From JADLCB01 sp964398315 (GTDB lineage: Bacteria > Planctomycetota > Phycisphaerae > Tepidisphaerales > Tepidisphaeraceae): a stretch of 64,000 nucleotides of DNA. Of the stretch, positions 63,635 to 64,000 are shown one piece after another. Positions within the stretch are counted from its first letter, which is position 1, and the number at the start of each line of letters is the position of its first letter. The notes beneath the pieces are model-generated. The model searched no databases. It had not been told where the DNA came from and saw only the letters and a list, made by a program, of their open reading frames with translations. The DNA is taken from NCBI GenBank assembly GCA_964398315.1, contig CAYNMV010000003.1, positions 1 through 64,000 of the forward strand, given 5' to 3'. The translations under genes were made by a program, and so were the position numbers.

Positions 63635-64000
63635 ATGGCAGATGCACCCGCACCGCTGGTATCGGTGATCATGGGATCCAAGAGTGATTGGGAGACGATG
63701 CGGCACGCGACCGAAACGCTCGAGCGATTCGGCGTTCCGCAAGAATCCTTAATTGTCTCGGCTCATCGCACGCCCCTCTGGCTGGCTGAGTTCGCGCGCG
63801 AGGCGGAGGGGCGGGGGGTGCAGGTAATCATCGCCGGGGCTGGCGGGGCAGCGCACCTGCCGGGCATGTGCGCTGCGCAGACGGCCTTGCCCGTGCTGGG
63901 GGTGCCCGTGCAGTCCCAGGCGCTGAACGGCATGGACTCACTGCTGAGCATTGTGCAGATGCCCGCCGGGGTGCCGGTGGGAACACTGGCCATCGGCAAA
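63635..64000 (+). CDS. purE: N5-carboxyaminoimidazole ribonucleotide mutase (PurE), C-terminus cut by the window edge
   Basis: Purine synthesis enzyme converting N5-CAIR to CAIR. 122 residues of about 160-170 are in the window. Motifs: VIMGSKSDWETM (phosphate/ribose loop), VSAHRTPLWLAEF (catalytic His), IIAGAGGAAHLPGM and LGVPVQSQALNGMDSLLSIVQMP in pieces. The start ATG 63635 lies after a C-rich stretch with weak AAAAGAA only. The two parS sites are 130 bases upstream. Frame open at the edge. purK is probably next. Confidence 0.96.
   Translation, partial: MADAPAPLVSVIMGSKSDWETMRHATETLERFGVPQESLIVSAHRTPLWLAEFAREAEGRGVQVIIAGAGGAAHLPGMCAAQTALPVLGVPVQSQALNGMDSLLSIVQMPAGVPVGTLAIGK

Noticed and set aside
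63466..63687. Small open frame starting MFHVEQ
   Set aside because: The start is the translated parS palindrome; no conserved pattern follows.

Overview
The window is a GC-rich, gene-dense bacterial chromosome segment that reads as a planctomycete, most likely class Phycisphaerae. The pointers are a PEP-CTERM exported protein (21446-22234), a protein carrying the planctomycete-type pseudopilin/DG module (14711-16891), many Ala/Pro/Gly-rich extensions, and housekeeping enzymes in short, scattered transcription units. I could run no database search, so this placement is inference from motifs. The left edge cuts uvrA and the right edge cuts purE.

Layout. 0-6.6 kb: uvrA, then a leftward SLC13 carrier / histidine kinase / response regulator operon. 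6.8-16.9 kb: envelope and unknown proteins, an App1-type phosphatase, a large membrane protein, a PanE-like reductase, a redoxin, an anchored hydrolase and the pseudopilin fusion. 16.9-24 kb: nfo (endonuclease IV), a GNAT acetyltransferase, dnaK, the PEP-CTERM protein and an inositol-monophosphatase-family enzyme. 23.4-33.5 kb: a MacB-like ABC ATPase and FtsX-type permease, a CysE-like acetyltransferase, an FtsQ-like protein, two glycosyltransferases and a radical SAM protein. 33.5-41.2 kb: an accessory-looking stretch with long gene-poor gaps, an NmrA-like protein, tRNA-Leu(UAA), a DagK-type lipid kinase, recG, four small same-strand genes separated by repeated or palindromic spacers, and pcm. 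41.4-54 kb: enolase, an acidic membrane protein, an amidohydrolase plus Rieske pair, thyX, a TolB-like propeller lipoprotein, a Xer recombinase, an HU protein and a BioF-type synthase. 54.2-64 kb: an ECF-like sigma factor, rlmN, purL, radA, leuA and purE.

Most notable features. (1) leuA is preceded by what looks like a complete ribosome-mediated attenuator: a consensus promoter, a 22-codon leader peptide with seven leucines, a mutually exclusive antiterminator, and a terminator with seven T. (2) Three perfect copies of the parS palindrome TGTTCCACGTGGAACA flank leuA, which suggests the right end lies in the origin-proximal partition region. (3) purL encodes two tandem PurS-like domains fused in front of a small-type PurL. 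(4) Four small genes at 38.5-40.5 kb resemble an integrase-less gene cassette cluster. (5) A strong orphan promoter with a T8A8 tract at 8.1 kb reads into a structured gene-free stretch.

Regulation. -10 hexamers of the form TATACT or TACAAT recur. Several genes (panE, the ABC ATPase, the GT-C glycosyltransferase, recG, pcm, purL, radA) have such a hexamer only 7-13 bases before the ATG and no Shine-Dalgarno, so leaderless or nearly leaderless transcripts may be common here. Other genes have good GGAG-type sites. Intrinsic terminators are clear after several units.
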